This document shows positions 25,141-37,407 of a stretch of 64,000 bases of DNA, piece after piece. How positions within the stretch are numbered: position 1 is the first letter of the stretch; each line of letters opens with the position of its first letter. The position numbers were made by a program, and so were the translations under genes. Below the pieces are notes generated by a model that saw only the letters and a program-made list of their open reading frames with translations, was not told the origin of the DNA and searched no databases. The DNA is from Pterois miles (lineage: Eukaryota; Chordata; Actinopteri; Perciformes; Scorpaenidae), in assembly GCA_947000775.1 (NCBI GenBank), contig CAMQGK010000058.1:1615001-1679000 (forward strand), written 5' to 3'.

Positions 25141-27835
25141 CACAGTGTGTAAAACTCTGCAGGAGCCTCCCTGCCCCTCCTTTCACTCCACTGCCTGTGC
25201 TTCCTTTGTCAAAACAAAATGCAGAATCAAAAAAAAAAAAATCATAGGATGGCAAATGGAGACAAGTTATACGTTTAAACTCGGGACTGTGATCAGTAAT
25301 TGAGTTGTCCTGCCAGTTGCACAGAATAGAAGGTTATGGAGCACTTCTTTCATTCCTCTTCCACAGTGTGGTGCGACGAGCAACTCGAGTCCCTGTGGAG
25401 TGAAGATAATTAATTAATATGAAATTAACTACAGATATCTCCACAAGAGAACGTATAAGGAGAAGAGGCTCAGTCCTCTGTTACTACTGCATGTCAGCCA
25501 CAACTTATCACTGGAAAATAAATCTACGAAACTTCACCAGAACATTATTCTTCATCTTCTGCTTCACATATAACAAGTTCTGATGTAGCATGATGTAAAG
25601 CAACATCAATATGAACAAATATCAGTGATGTGAAATATGTAATTCCAGCTGCCATCTTTTCGATCTGCAGAAAGAGGAGCAAGATGGCAAACAAGCGAAC
25701 ATCTTCTTCGTCCTGCAGCTGACAGAATATTTTTCACAGCAGTTATTCGAAGAGTCTTGGAGGATTCCTACCTGTGGAAGTGCCGTGGGTTTCGTAAACC
25801 CTGTCTGTGACTCAGATGTAATAATACATGAGAGGAGCAAACTGGGTCAAGGACTTCGTTCCAGTGGTTCCCAAAATGTGTTGCAGAGAACACGGTGAGT
25901 CCCTGAGGACACTGAAAGAGGCCCTCCAAACACAAAGAGGAAAAGCATTTTCTCTTATATTAAATTAACTGTCCCTGCAAGAGATTGTACTGGACCAAGT
26001 GGCTTTGATCAGAGTTTTAACTTTCTAATAAAAGTCTGAAGTTTAGAGCCAAATCTTATCTTGCAGTAAACGGCTGTGTTGAGGAGTTCCTGTGGACGTT
26101 ATCTTATCAAATGGGGGCTGGTGATCTAATACGGCTCTGTTTGTGCTCGCTGGACATGCAAACGTTGGGGAAGTGCTTCCTTATCCAACCTAATTACACA
26201 CTACAGGCTAAAGTCAATTTGCTGAGCCCCGAGAGTCCATCTCCCCCCAGCTTCGCCTCGCTCCATGATAAGGCTGAAGGTGTGAAATCCCTCTATTTAA
26301 ATGTGGGCCAATTTGCATTCCATTGTGTTGGTAACAGTTCTTGGAGAATAAGAGAAAACACAGCACTTAATTAGATTTTAAGTGTGGATGCAGCAAACAC
26401 AGACCCTTTAGAGTAATAGCTGTGTTGAGCTTATTCATCAAATCAATGTGTTTTACAGCTGTCTCCACGTACCACGGAGGACGCCACTCACCTCGCCGTG
26501 TTCTTCTTTTTCACTTGTTGAACGGAGGCCAGGAGAAAATATTCTGCACCAGCATGCAGAATGTTAAATGCATTATGCAGGATGGATGGACGCGACAGAT
26601 GGCACCATAATCAAAATTTGCTTTGTGCAAAGGTTGATATGAAAACTAAAATTGTCAGAAAATTGCTGCAAATCATTTGGAGCTATAATCAAAACAGAAT
26701 CAGAGCAACATGACATGCTGAACAAATAATACAAGCCTAGATTGGTCATCGTTTCAATTATCCATTAACTAAGACCTCCACATAGTAATCTGTGTGCCAA
26801 AGTGGTGATGTGTGTTGACAAGAAGGCCAGCTGATTCTCCAAAGCACTTTAAAGACGACACTGCTGTTAACGCTTCAAATTAACGGTGATGGTTTAATAA
26901 GGGTGGCTGTGCTTCTGGCGATGATACACAGACTGCTTTATGGGCTGATGGCATCCAACAACAGCTTGTACATAGATGGTTGCTAAGGCGAACTTAAGAT
27001 TTAGGAGACAGGAGGATTTTTTTTTCCTTTCAGACGAGACCTGGCTTTGCTCAGATGTATGAGGAAGCCTCCTGTCAGGAGCAATAGGTCTGCTAAAAAC
27101 CACCCGCGGGACAGCGACAAGCCAAAACCTCAGTGAGACAAAGAAATGCTGCGAATGCAGAGGTTTGCATTTACTTTCCATGTGAGCGTACGGCAGAGAA
27201 ACGGAGAAACAAAAACAAAAGTAGATATGATTATTTAGACGTGGATGTCACTGTTATCACTACCACGTTCACTTTCCCAAACTTTGTGCTTTAACAGTGT
27301 GTGACTAACAATAGAGAGACTAAATATTTGGACTTCCAGGCCTCCGGGAGGACAGAGTTTCCCAAAGGCAGACTATCCGTCTGCATTCACTGGTGTTTAA
27401 AGTCGCAGTCTCTCATACATGTGCACGTATTGCCATGAAAGGGCATTTTGGGCCCTGGCAGAATGAACATGTATGTCGTTAAGCATCTGTCATCAGCAAG
27501 CGCTGGCTAAACACTGGATCTGCTTCATGGCTCGACGACGTCAGCCGTAGACTGACGGGGTGTGTGTATATGATGGATGCTAAAATATAGAAATAACAAG
27601 CAGGCCTGCTTTTTGTCAGGTAACACCAGGAGAGTGCAGGGAGCAACGTATGGCATTGTTTTATTTAGTGACATGCTGTCGACTGGTTTCATTTGGTTTT
27701 CTCTAACGTCTCTGGAGGCCTGCTGTATGATGAAGGGATGTGATTGTCATGGACAAAACATAATAGCCACATGGTGGCTGCTTGGCAACAGACTTGACAG
27801 ATATGATTCTTAACGTTTAAGGGTTGTTTTAGGAC
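25141..27835. other. Intergenic, no gene recognised
   Basis: Unique-looking sequence 5' of sfrp1. Short open frames without recognisable features. The block at about 26100-26440 is the best candidate for a conserved element: long high-complexity text with GATAAGG and TTAATTAGATT, no repeat. Confidence 0.5.
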
Positions 27836-27837
27836 TT

Positions 27838-27993
27838 TTATTGCTTTTATTAGTGTAGCTGAAGAGAAGGGAGGAAAGGGGGGAGAGGATGACATACAGC
27901 AACGGGTCACAGTATGGAATCGAACCCAAGCTGCCGCCAAGGACTCGGCCCACATGGGGCGTACGCTCTACCAGGTGGGCTAGACGGCGCCCC
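27838..27993 (-). mobile_element. tRNA-derived SINE
   Basis: On the minus strand it begins GGGGCGCCGTCTAGCCC, has 'ggtagagcgtacgcccc', and then a perfect pol III B box GGTTCGATTCC (plus 27916-27926), followed by a pyrimidine-rich body and an 'aataaaagcaataaaag' tail. This order is that of a tRNA-headed SINE. It matches a family widespread in teleosts, but I do not assign a formal name. Confidence 0.75.
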
Positions 27994-28141
27994 GATACTT
28001 ACCATTAAAGTGTTGAAATGTCAGCGTAGTGAATATTTTTAGAGCGTTCCAGATGAAATCATGGAGGTCTCCTGGCGGTATTGACCTTTGGCCTGAGTGA
28101 GTTCTCCCCGCTGGAAAGGACTGTCTGATGCTGAGGCAAAG

Positions 28142-28226
28142 TGGTGGAAATATTCTAAATATAGCGTCGGCGTAAAGGAATATTGATTTTTTTAGGTGTC
28201 TAACATCTGAGTAGCGGCTGCCTCCG
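28142..28226. repeat. Fragment of interspersed repeat, shared with 20320-20400
   Basis: Same ordered landmarks as in sfrp1 intron 2: 'gtggaaatattctaaatat', 'tttttttaggtgtctaa', 'ggctgcctccgtcc'. Sits between two SINEs. Confidence 0.6.
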
Positions 28227-28284
28227 TCCACAGCGGTACATTGCTCCATACTGGGGGCATGCCGACCGCTATCTACGGGGGAGG

Positions 28285-28545
28285 CTGTGCTTCGAGGTAG
28301 AGCGGGTCGTCCAATCGGACAGCCGGCAGTTCAATCCCTGGATCCTGTAGTGAACGAAGTGTCCTTGAGCAAGACACTTAACCCCAAATTGCTGCTGAGG
28401 GCTGTGACATCGGTGCGTGAATGAGTATTTAGGTCAGATCCTGATGGGCAGGTTGGCTTCCTGCATGGCAGCCTCTGATATCAGTGTGTGAATGTGTGTG
28501 TGAATGCTGACATGTAGTGGAAAGTTTTATATCCTGTATAGTATT
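28285..28545 (+). mobile_element. tRNA-like SINE, copy 1 of a two-copy family
   Basis: Starts near 'gaggtagagcgggtcgtcc', followed by a decayed B box in 'cagttcaatccctgg', 'gtccttgagcaagacactta', 'ctgatgggcaggttggctt' and a 'gtgtgtgaatgtgtgtg' stretch. The same landmarks in the same order occur at about 61785-62150. This copy lacks the 'ctatataa' end seen in the other. Confidence 0.65.
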
Positions 28546-29382
28546 GTGAAAGTCTGCTCAGTGCAGAACATGGTTGGTTTCATGGATGGTCCTGAGAGGC
28601 AGATGGACTCATGTTAGGTGGAGCTGCTGTATGTTAATCCATATCTTACCTCAGACCTCAGTACCAGACCGCTTCTGCTCTGTCGTCAGTTCATGTTACA
28701 GAAGAAGGTGCACTGTCCAGTGTTTTTCTGTACCGCTACCAGTTGTGATAATCGAGGCGTGCGGTTCTCTGCGAGGGAGTTTCACGAGACGGTGAGCGGC
28801 GGCGCTCGGCTGCCTGTGATGCCTCGCCCTCGACTAATTCAGCCGTTTTGTGAGATTTGGTTTGGACGAAGAGGAATAGAAAAGCGACATGCTAAAGTTA
28901 CTTTAGCTTAATGATGCTTCTGTGTGCTTGCAGACTGAGGCCAAAATACCTCTCACATAACTCATACCTCATGCTGGGGAGGCAGCATTACTGCTCAGCA
29001 GGGGGGTGAACGCTTATCTGGCCCAGCGACCGGAGAGTCCTGCTCCCAGACAGCTCGTTGTAGAGGCTGCATCTCACACTGATCTACGCCTGTTTGTTGA
29101 AAGTTGGCTGCAGAACTCTTTAATACTTGATTCGGGATGTACTTTCACTCCATCCGTCTGTCCATGAATAGTTCAAGTAACCGCTGCAAATTTGGAAGAG
29201 AAAATGGGAGCTGATTCATAGTGGATGAGCACAGATTTAAAGCACAGAGGAAACCTCAGTGTGTTGGATAACAAGTGCTGCTTCGCTGCTTCTTCAGCTC
29301 TCACCACACTTTCACCCGCATGTTTTCTGTCTGCAAGCCAGAAATAATGAGAGGATGAAACAGCCAAGAATCTGCTGTATAT

Positions 29383-29419
<37 letters not shown>

Positions 29420-30780
29420 TTAGATTATTATTTAGATTATATTTTTTATATTTCATTTTCTAAAATATATATATATTTATATATACAGTGTATATAGTGG
29501 TGCATTGTACAAGAATTGCTTATCTGCAGTTCTGTACAACCACAGAACTGAGCCCCAGTCCCTCCTCCAGTGTGCAGATATCTCCGTTTGGAGCCAGCCG
29601 TTCTCTGTTGTCCACAGCGGTTATGAAGCTGTATCGATGAAATGGTTTCATCGTGATTCAATTTGTGCTCTCAAACCTGCCAAGATTCCAGGAGGACATG
29701 AGAAAACCATCATGAATAATCATGTTGAAAGACACTGAGGACTAAACACGGAGACATCACAGTGAAGGAAGTGGTGTGTGTTCGTGGTCAGGACGGACGA
29801 CTTTAGCTAAAAATCATCCATCTGTGCAAAATTACATGGACTTGATTTCAGCTCCAGCAATGCTCCATTCATCATCGTAATTTACGGTATTAATTCACAA
29901 TTGGATATTATCTTCCACTCACGCATGCTGAGTCTTAATCAGTCAGGATTTTGTATTCAGTGTTTAATGCTGAACTGGGAGACTTCTGTACTCTGGTGGA
30001 TCCAAAGGCCTCTGAGAGGAAACTACCTGGGAGAGGTGATGGTCTGAAATCTCCCTCCTCTGACACCAGATCAGATCATCAGAGTCTGGCCTATCAACCA
30101 GGCCGCTCTGAATCTTTGGACCAACTAGGAAAACATCTAATGTTGGTGTGTTCATCTTTCTATTAACCCGATTAAGGCTTGTGGCACAGAACCAGCTTGG
30201 AAACTGTTCTGAAAAGGGCGGGCACCTTCACAAAATACTAGACAGGTGACTGGATGAACCATCTGTCAATCAAACTCTTGTCGCAGCCAGTCAGGAGAAG
30301 AGAGAAAACAACTTTTCCATCTAGAAAAGCCTTCGGTGCTGTTATTTGCTCTTCTTTCAGTAAAGAAATCCTCTCCAGTTCTGATAGAACTGATGCTACT
30401 TAAGCAGCTACGCTAACCTCTTCAGGAGCCGTCATTGTTGTTTCGAACCAACAGTCACCTCTCACACCTGAACCACGGCTGTAGCTGCTAGTAGCTCCTC
30501 ACGGGACGCGGATTGGTCTAATCCGGACCAATGGTGGTTCGGACACAAACGCATCACTTGAAGCCTGACGAGATGGATTAGAATCCAGCTTTCTCTGGAC
30601 ACAGTGCTGGTTTTCTGCTAATGTCCCCTCTCTTCAGCGTCATAATATCAAAAGCGTCACACCGAAATGAAATGAAATCTTTGCAAACAGGGAATGTACT
30701 AATTTTGGCATTGAGTTCATATTTGAAGTGTTAATCAATGACAATAGTCACAGTGTGGACCTCTGGAAATATCCAGAAAT
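28546..30780. other. Intergenic, no gene recognised
   Basis: A CA run at 29387-29417 and short AT-rich stretches. A 97-residue plus-strand open frame (28618-28911) with several cysteines shows no family I can name and no splice or start context that supports it. Confidence 0.5.
29387..29417. repeat. (CA)n microsatellite
   Basis: About 15 CA dinucleotides. Confidence 0.95.
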
Positions 30781-30784
30781 AAAG

Positions 30785-31626
30785 GAAGCTTGCGTGTCCT
30801 TGGACCTCCTCTGTTCAACTTGTATATGCTCCCTTTGGGTCAAATAATACAGAACTTTAACGTTAGTTATCACAGTTATGCAGACGATACACAACTTTCT
30901 GTGTCTCTGTCACCACACGACTGCAGCCCAGCAGACTGACTGTACCAGTGTCTGGAGCTAATAAACACCTGGATGAGAGACAATTTACTTCAATTAAATG
31001 AAGATAAAACTGAGATCGTTCTGTTTGGTAGCAAAGAGAAGAGGGTCAGTGTTCGTAAACATCTTGAGACTCGGGCTCTAAAAACCACAGACCAAGTTCG
31101 TAACGTTGGAGTGTTAATAGACTCAGATCTGACTTTAAACAGACACATTAAAGCTGTCACCAAAACAGCTTTTTACCAACACAATTAAAAGTTTTGTCTC
31201 CCAGAAGACCAGGAGAAACTCATCGTTCTTAGCAGACTGGATTACTGTAACAGCCTTTTAACAGAACTTCCCAAAAAGAGCATTAAACAGCTCCAGCTCA
31301 TCCAGAACGCCGCTTGAACCAGGACTAAGAGATCTGAACACATCACACCAGTTTTAAAATCTCTACACTGGCTTCCAGTCAGTCACAGATAGATTGCATG
31401 AAATCTGCACAGTATCTTTTAACTTATCCAGACTGTTGCTTGTTTTTATCATTTTAATTCAATTTAGTGATTTTACATGATTTTATTAGTATTTTCGCAA
31501 TGTCTTAATATGATTTTGTTCTTTTATGTACTTCGTAATGCTTCATCTTCACCACTGTAATGCTTTTAATGTTTTATGTAAAGCCCTTTGAATTGTCTTG
31601 TACATGAAGTGTACTACACAAATAAA
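30785..31626 (+). mobile_element. Decayed LINE 3' part (L2/CR1-like reverse transcriptase)
   Basis: Translated fragments show VLGPPLFNLYMLPLG, the reverse transcriptase active-site YADD within HSYADDTQL, then WMRDNLLQLNEDKTEIVLFG, SRLDYCNSLL, KQLQLIQNAA and HITPVLKSLHWLPV, in the order found in L2/CR1-type non-LTR elements. There is a TGA in frame near 30939, a stop or frame change near 31186 and a TGA after QNAA, so it is not functional. The 3' end 'tgtaaagccctttgaattg' and 'tacacaaataaac' is a typical LINE tail. The element is 5'-truncated. Confidence 0.85.
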
Positions 31627-31763
31627 CCCTCTTACGGTGAGGCGGTAACCACTGCACCACAGTGCAGCCCAGAATATGTATATTAAAAATGGTATATTAT
31701 AAGTAATAGTATATTCAAAATGGTTTAACATGTTGACTTTATTTACTTTCTTGTCAAGGGTTA

Positions 31764-32335
31764 AGTCAAATCAGATTTATTTGTATGACCCTCTCATCAG
31801 ATAAGGAAACACTTTAAGAAGAGGAGGGATCCCCCTTCCAGGATGGACAGATGTGCAATAGATACCGTGTACAGAGTAAAAACATAATGGAAATACAACA
31901 TACACAATACATATGACAAAAAATAATACATATAATGTGAACATATGTGAGAAGGTGGATCCAGGAGGATGTCAAGCAGCTTCCTGGCGTTGCCAAAGAG
32001 ATAAAGCCAGACATAAACGACAGAGAGTGGCATGAATTATTAATTATTCTCATCAGCAGGACGACTAGGCTTAAATTATACACTGACACTGAAAACAAAA
32101 AATGGCTGGGTTTTGAGTTTGGATTTAAGACCTCCACAGACTCAGACTGTCTGATGTCTATATGGAGGTTATTCCAGAGGAAAGGGGTCAGTAGGAAAAG
32201 GCCCTTTGGCCGGCTGACTTTGAACCACGTTAAAGTCCTGATCGTGATTTTATTTAAGATCCTTGCTGCAACGTTCTGAATCATTTGAAAGGTTAGATGA
32301 GAAGATGGATACATGTCTGAATATGAGACCACAGC
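31764..32335 (-). mobile_element. Decayed LINE 3' end, opposite orientation
   Basis: On the minus strand the start encodes IQNVAARILNKI and then LWNNLHIDIRQSESVEV, a pattern seen at the C-terminus of LINE reverse transcriptases. A one-base shift just after restores the usual K-L-K-T spacing. The following 3' UTR contains 'tctattgcacatctgtccat', 'gggatccctcctcttc' and 'atacaaataaatctgattt', which matches a very common teleost LINE tail. 5'-truncated and not functional. Confidence 0.75.
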
Positions 32336-32338
32336 CAG

Positions 32339-32440
32339 ATGGTTAGCTTAGCTTAGCTTAGCTTAGCTTAGCTTAGCTTAGTGTAGCATAAAGACTGGAA
32401 ACAGGGGGAAACAGCTAGCCTGGCTCTGTCCAAAGGTAAC
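32339..32440. repeat. (TTAGC)n tract in a GCTAGC-family repeat
   Basis: Eight TTAGC/GCTTA pentamers (32342-32382), followed by 'gcataaagactggaaacagg' and 'cagctagcctggctctgtcc'. The latter is the reverse-oriented counterpart of text at 12700-12780. Confidence 0.75.
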
Positions 32441-35385
32441 ACTATCCATGTAGCAGAATCTCTAAAATGTACTAATTAACATGCTATATCTCTTTATGCA
32501 TACAATAATAAAAAGACAGTGATTTTACAGGGTTATCTGCTGCACTGGTTGCCTGGCAACGTACCACGTGTAGCGGACCGAGCGGGACTGAGTGTTTGGG
32601 TTCAGCTCATCCTCTGACTAAACTCAGAACTCCAGACGTCCATATTTTTCTGGTATTTCCCTCCAGTCTGCCTCCTTTTTCCTCTTGTCTCTGCATTCAT
32701 GATTCATAAATGAGTGCATATTTTTCACCCAGGTTGAAGCATTTTTGACCGGCGTGAACACATCTTTGTCTACTTGCACTGACGTTGTTTGCACGGTTAG
32801 ACGTACACGTGTAAAGAATGAAAAAAGCCCGTCTGGCCCGTCGCTGTGTGATGTGGGCTTTCAGGTGCTGCCCGCCAACCAGACCAGCCCTTTGTCTGAA
32901 GCATGCTGGCCCTGTTACCGTCTATGACAGCAATGACGCAACGCTCACACTGTGTTGATATGTGACGTGATGTAGGCTTATAGCATGGGTTTATTTTCAC
33001 GTTACATAAAGCTTCAACACTGTTTTCTGTTCTAGATGCTGAAACAGTGTGTTCCACATTGACTTGACATCTAAACACTGTGAGGCCAGAAAAGCATTCA
33101 CGGCTGAGATGGATAGCAGTCGGGAGGTGCTTTACGGGGCCCTTTTAGCAACTTTCCATCTTTGCAGCTCTCTAACAAGGCAGGTAAAGCACTTGAGTGA
33201 AAGCAGTGGAGGACCTCTCCAGTGCACCGGGTACATTCCCAGCGATGGGCTCTGTAGCACCCGGCTCTCCCAGTCAGCCACCCTGCAGCCCGCCAGGCTC
33301 CCCATGACGCCTGCTGTCCGTTTGACACAAAGCAGGGCTCACAAGGTGCTCTGGCTAACATTAACATGCATAAACATTACAATTAATGAGCCCCCCCCCC
33401 CCCCCGTTAACACATTTAGAGCCATTTTTCATCGATTATGTCCCATCCCTCACCTTGAGAGCAACGCTGCAACTAAAATGTGCAACGATAAACAAGCCCA
33501 GCTGCTCCCCCTCCCCCCCACACAGATGGAGACTCACTCCCACACTGTGGTCACTTTACTTTACATCATTATTACTGGAGCTCACATGCTGACAGGAGAT
33601 GTAAAACAATCACATATCAGCGAAGACACAAATTGCAATTGCAAGCTACATATTAGATTGGATTATATTCACGTTCAATGATCCGTCCGGTTGTTGCAGC
33701 ACTGAGTATCAGGAGTCGGCAGCGGTGAGCTGCAGCGGTGGGCATTAAACTTGCCCAGAGAAAGTGCCGGTACACCAGCAGGTTTAGCTGCATTTTATCG
33801 CTCGGGTGATGCACATAGACACAGTTTGAACTTTAACGTTGGAGGTTCACAAAAAAAATCGACAGGGAATGTAATATGTACAACGCAGAGAGGTCTAATG
33901 TGTAGTATTAGGACGTATGTAGCCTATATATTACACCCTCCAAACTGAATGCAACACCAGCGACCGTCAGTGACACAATCAGTTTGATTAGGTTTCTCGT
34001 CTGATGTTAATCACATAGATAGATTAGCTACGTGGTTTGTTTTCCTGACGTAACAGAAGTGCATATTTAACGCAGCGCCTGACGTTATGAGTAAATAAAA
34101 AGACTATAATCTTATCTTGTCTGCTTTTCATTCTGTCAATAAGACACAACAACGTCAATATTTTTCATCATTACAATAAATTATTGGTTCTATAAAAAAT
34201 ATGAGATGCATTTCTTCACCAACACAAACTGTGCCGGCGGTGATGCAGGCCAAATGCATCATTCTAGTTTTCGAACAACCAAATGGGAATCCCTCCAGTA
34301 GTTTTCCTCTTTTCAGCTCCAGATGGACCCCAGTGTGGGTTCCTCAGGAACCACTGCTGTTAATCAGGACAGCATGCGGCCCTGACTTCAGCCATCCGCC
34401 ACCACTGGAGATCGTCTCCACCGCTTCTCGCTGTTGGCAAATTCACAACTCATTTGAACGATACCTTCCCCCTTTCCCTCCTTACGCCCCAACTCAAAAC
34501 ACATGCCATTTTTTAAAATAATATTTCATACAACACAAAACTGGAGTGTATATTTTAAAGAAGCTGTGAGGTCCGGGGTTTTCCTCGCAGTGTGTTCAAG
34601 CACTGCTGCTGCCAATTCAAAGTACGTCTCACCTTTCATCGCGCTCAGCCCTTATTATTTATTTGCATTAAAGCTTCAGTCAGTATTTTCATTTTGATGA
34701 AAATACCACTTATCATCTGACAGGTGAGACTAATAATGATGATCCCACATAGAACTGATACTCGACTCTGGACAAGTGAACCAGAATGAACTAGTCCTTT
34801 ATTCACACATTAATGATACCTGTTAACAGGAAGTATTTCGCTCTGTGCTGCACTGCGGTGCTGATCAGCTATGCTGTGTGATCAGCTATAATGACATTTA
34901 AAATGAATGATCACAGAGGGAGGCAGCGGAAACAATGAATGGACAGGTTTACATCGTGGCTGCTGACGCAGGGAGAAGTTGTGAATGAATAAAGAAGCAT
35001 AACACCAACAAAAAAAATCACAGAGCTAGAGGCGTTTTGTTGCCTCACGTCACCTTTGACTTGGCCAACAAGTTGCGTTTGATCGCACTGCCGATCAGAC
35101 TGCAGCCGACGGTCAGTTAGCTCAGACGTTCTGCGCCTGTATGAGAGGAAATACCCAGCAGGTGGCGGTATTCATCATACAGTAAGGGAAACTCAAAGAC
35201 CGGCGACGGATATACAAGCCGTTGTTAAAACACGTACATGAAATAAAGCAGCGTTTCGTTCCAGCTTCATTCCAGATGTTCATGTCACTGTGAAAATATC
35301 GGTGTGTTGGAACAAACAGAGGAAAAATAAGAAGAGCCTTCAGTGTGAGTCCTCTTGACTTTACTCGTCTTCCTCACCTCCGTTT
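32441..35385. other. Intergenic, no gene recognised
   Basis: A poly(C) tract of 15 at 33391-33405. A 210-residue plus-strand open frame (33049-33681) spans this C run and has no recognisable domain. The block 34200-34700 is high-complexity and repeat-free. Confidence 0.5.
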
Positions 35386-35387
35386 CC

Positions 35388-35640
35388 CTTCTCCTGCCCT
35401 GACTACCGCCCCCTGCCGGTGTGGGCAGTTATTTCCTCTCACGCTGGTACAGGACGTCTGTACTAACTGGCCGTCGGCTGTGGTCTTTACGGTGCGTTCA
35501 AATTCAACTTGTCGGCCAAGACAAAGGTGACGTGAGGCGACGCAGCAATCGGCCTTCATCGCTGCTGCTTCTTTCATGTCGGCTTAGTGTGTCTGAGCAT
35601 TAAGCTGAACAGCCAATCAGAGCGATCTCTCTCACCAGTG
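35388..35640. repeat. Possible interspersed repeat fragment
   Basis: The 'gacgtgaggcgacgcagcaa' and 'tcggccttcatcgctgctgc' text followed by 'tcatgtcggcttagtgtgtc' resembles a dispersed element of fish genomes. Recognition is by memory only, and no second copy was seen in the window. Confidence 0.3.
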
Positions 35641-35739
35641 AACCCTGCCGCCGATTCAGCGTGCTCATTCACATCACCTGAAAACCCTTCAACACATGCA
35701 GACTAGCTGGCCGGCCAGCGGATTGGTGTGTCAGAGCCT

Positions 35740-36660
35740 TAATGTTGATGGGGTCCTCACTTCCCTTTAACCTCAGGAGGCCCTTTGAGTCCAAGGAGCA
35801 GAAGCAGAGAGGTGGGGATGACTGGAGCTATTCCCAGCCATCCCATTCCCAGCCCCTTCGGCACCATGGGAAAGCCAGCCAAGTGAGCGTGGGTCAGGTC
35901 AACCTTGTCTCCTCGCCTGACTGTCAAAATAACAGTACCTTCCCCTCCGGCGTCCAGCACTGTCCGTCAGAGCGGCTGCTGAGAGCTGTGGCACAGAGGG
36001 GTGGAAAAGCAATTAAATCAAACATGGGTGAGTAGCTGCAGGACAAATGCCTCGTCAGCGGTTTTCAGCTCGGCCACAGAAAAGCTGCCGTTTTGTTTTT
36101 TTTCTCGAGAAGGGGCATTGAAAGAAAGAGTATTGAAAGTGAAAAAGAAAACCCTCCAAAAGAGAGCCAGGACATTTTGTGTCAGCGGGTGACCAATGCA
36201 GGAGTTAGCTAAAGGGTTAAGAGAGACATTGGCCCGATTCAGAGGCTCTTTCTTCCCCAGCGATGGCCTAAAACTGGAGGTCAGACACATACGGCGACCC
36301 CTGACCCCGCGGTCCACATCTCCTCGTAATTACCTTTGCGCATCAAGCCTCTGGCCACCCCCACCCAAAGACAATGTCACAATTTGTCTTTTCAATTGTC
36401 TGTCAGTCACTCTCCTCAGTGGGCGTATATGGTTTCTTTTTCCATTTGTATTTATTTATTTATCTTGCTTGCAGAGGTGGGGGTTGTCTGGCCCCTGAAA
36501 CAGGGAGTCTTTGTTTGGGCTGGTTTCACATGGATATAACCCCCCTCCTCCTCCGCTCCCCCTGCCTTCTACCCAGCTCCCCATAGTCAGACCCCATGGG
36601 TTTGTTTGGGGGCTCGAGGGTGGCTGATCTCAGGGTCATTGTACATGGCATTTCCATAAC
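35740..36660. promoter_or_regulatory. Candidate conserved non-coding block between sfrp1 and golga7
   Basis: Nearly 900 bp of repeat-free, high-complexity DNA lying between A+T-rich repeat-laden stretches, about 11 kb from each gene's start. Several open frames cross it on both strands but overlap one another and show no family signature. Called from composition only. Confidence 0.25.
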
Positions 36661-37049
36661 CATTCACCAATCAATGAGACTTTTCTCCTCCCCGAGGACC
36701 ACTGAGGTGCTTTTTAACTGCTCCCTCTAAGGTACATACTGTAGGCTGGGGGGGGGGGGTTCATAAAGTTCACGGTTTGGGGTCTCGGTTTTCGGTTTGG
36801 TTCGGGATATTTCTGGTCCAGCAGGAAGCAGATTTCCAACTTCAATTTAAACATGATTTTCATTCATTTGTCAGAATGAGTCAACAGCTGTTTGTCTCTC
36901 AACAGCAGACTAACATCTGGAACTAAACTCTGACGGCTGGACTTCTGATCTAAAAGAAAAGAGACTCTGAGTTATTAACAAGAATCAATAAATAAAAACT
37001 AATCATCAACATAAAGGTCAGCATCAGGTCAGCAGCACTAGAGCTTTTT

Positions 37050-37400
37050 AAACTACAGTAACATAAACTAGGCAGCACCATATGAGGAAAATCTACCATG
37101 ATCAATAACACTGATCAATACTGAGATGATGACATGACTTATGATAAATTAATATTGAAGTGATCACATTAGCTCTACTGATGTCAGCCTGGTTGGTTTA
37201 AAGTCAGAACCAGATCAGAATTGAATATTTAAATCCAACTAGGACTCATGTTGTTTCTAGAGCAGCAACAGTAATGTTGACAACAGCAGAGTCACCATAG
37301 AAACTCATTAATATCTGACTGGAGACAATCTGACAGATCAATAAAATCAATCAGATTCCTGAGTGAAGTTTAGAAAGACTGAAGGACACAAACATCAGTC
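37050..37400 (+). repeat. Dispersed element B, copy 1
   Basis: Landmarks 'gatgatgacatgactta', 'aatattgaagt', 'atgtcagcctggttg', 'gtttctagagc', 'caacagcagagtcac' and 'aaactcattaatat' recur in the same order and strand at about 55040-55275. Both copies lead to a TCC/CTG-rich array, here at 37408. Confidence 0.7.
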
Positions 37401-37407
37401 AGCATCA

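Noticed and set aside
28618..28911. Cysteine-containing 97-residue frame, considered as a possible THAP-like domain
   Set aside because: Spacing of Cys and His residues does not match THAP and there is no supporting context.
30973..31188. 71-residue frame that could be taken for a host gene
   Set aside because: It is the reverse transcriptase part of a decayed LINE.
33049..33681. 210-residue plus-strand open frame
   Set aside because: Includes a poly(C) run read as prolines, has no recognisable domain and no conserved motif; likely chance.
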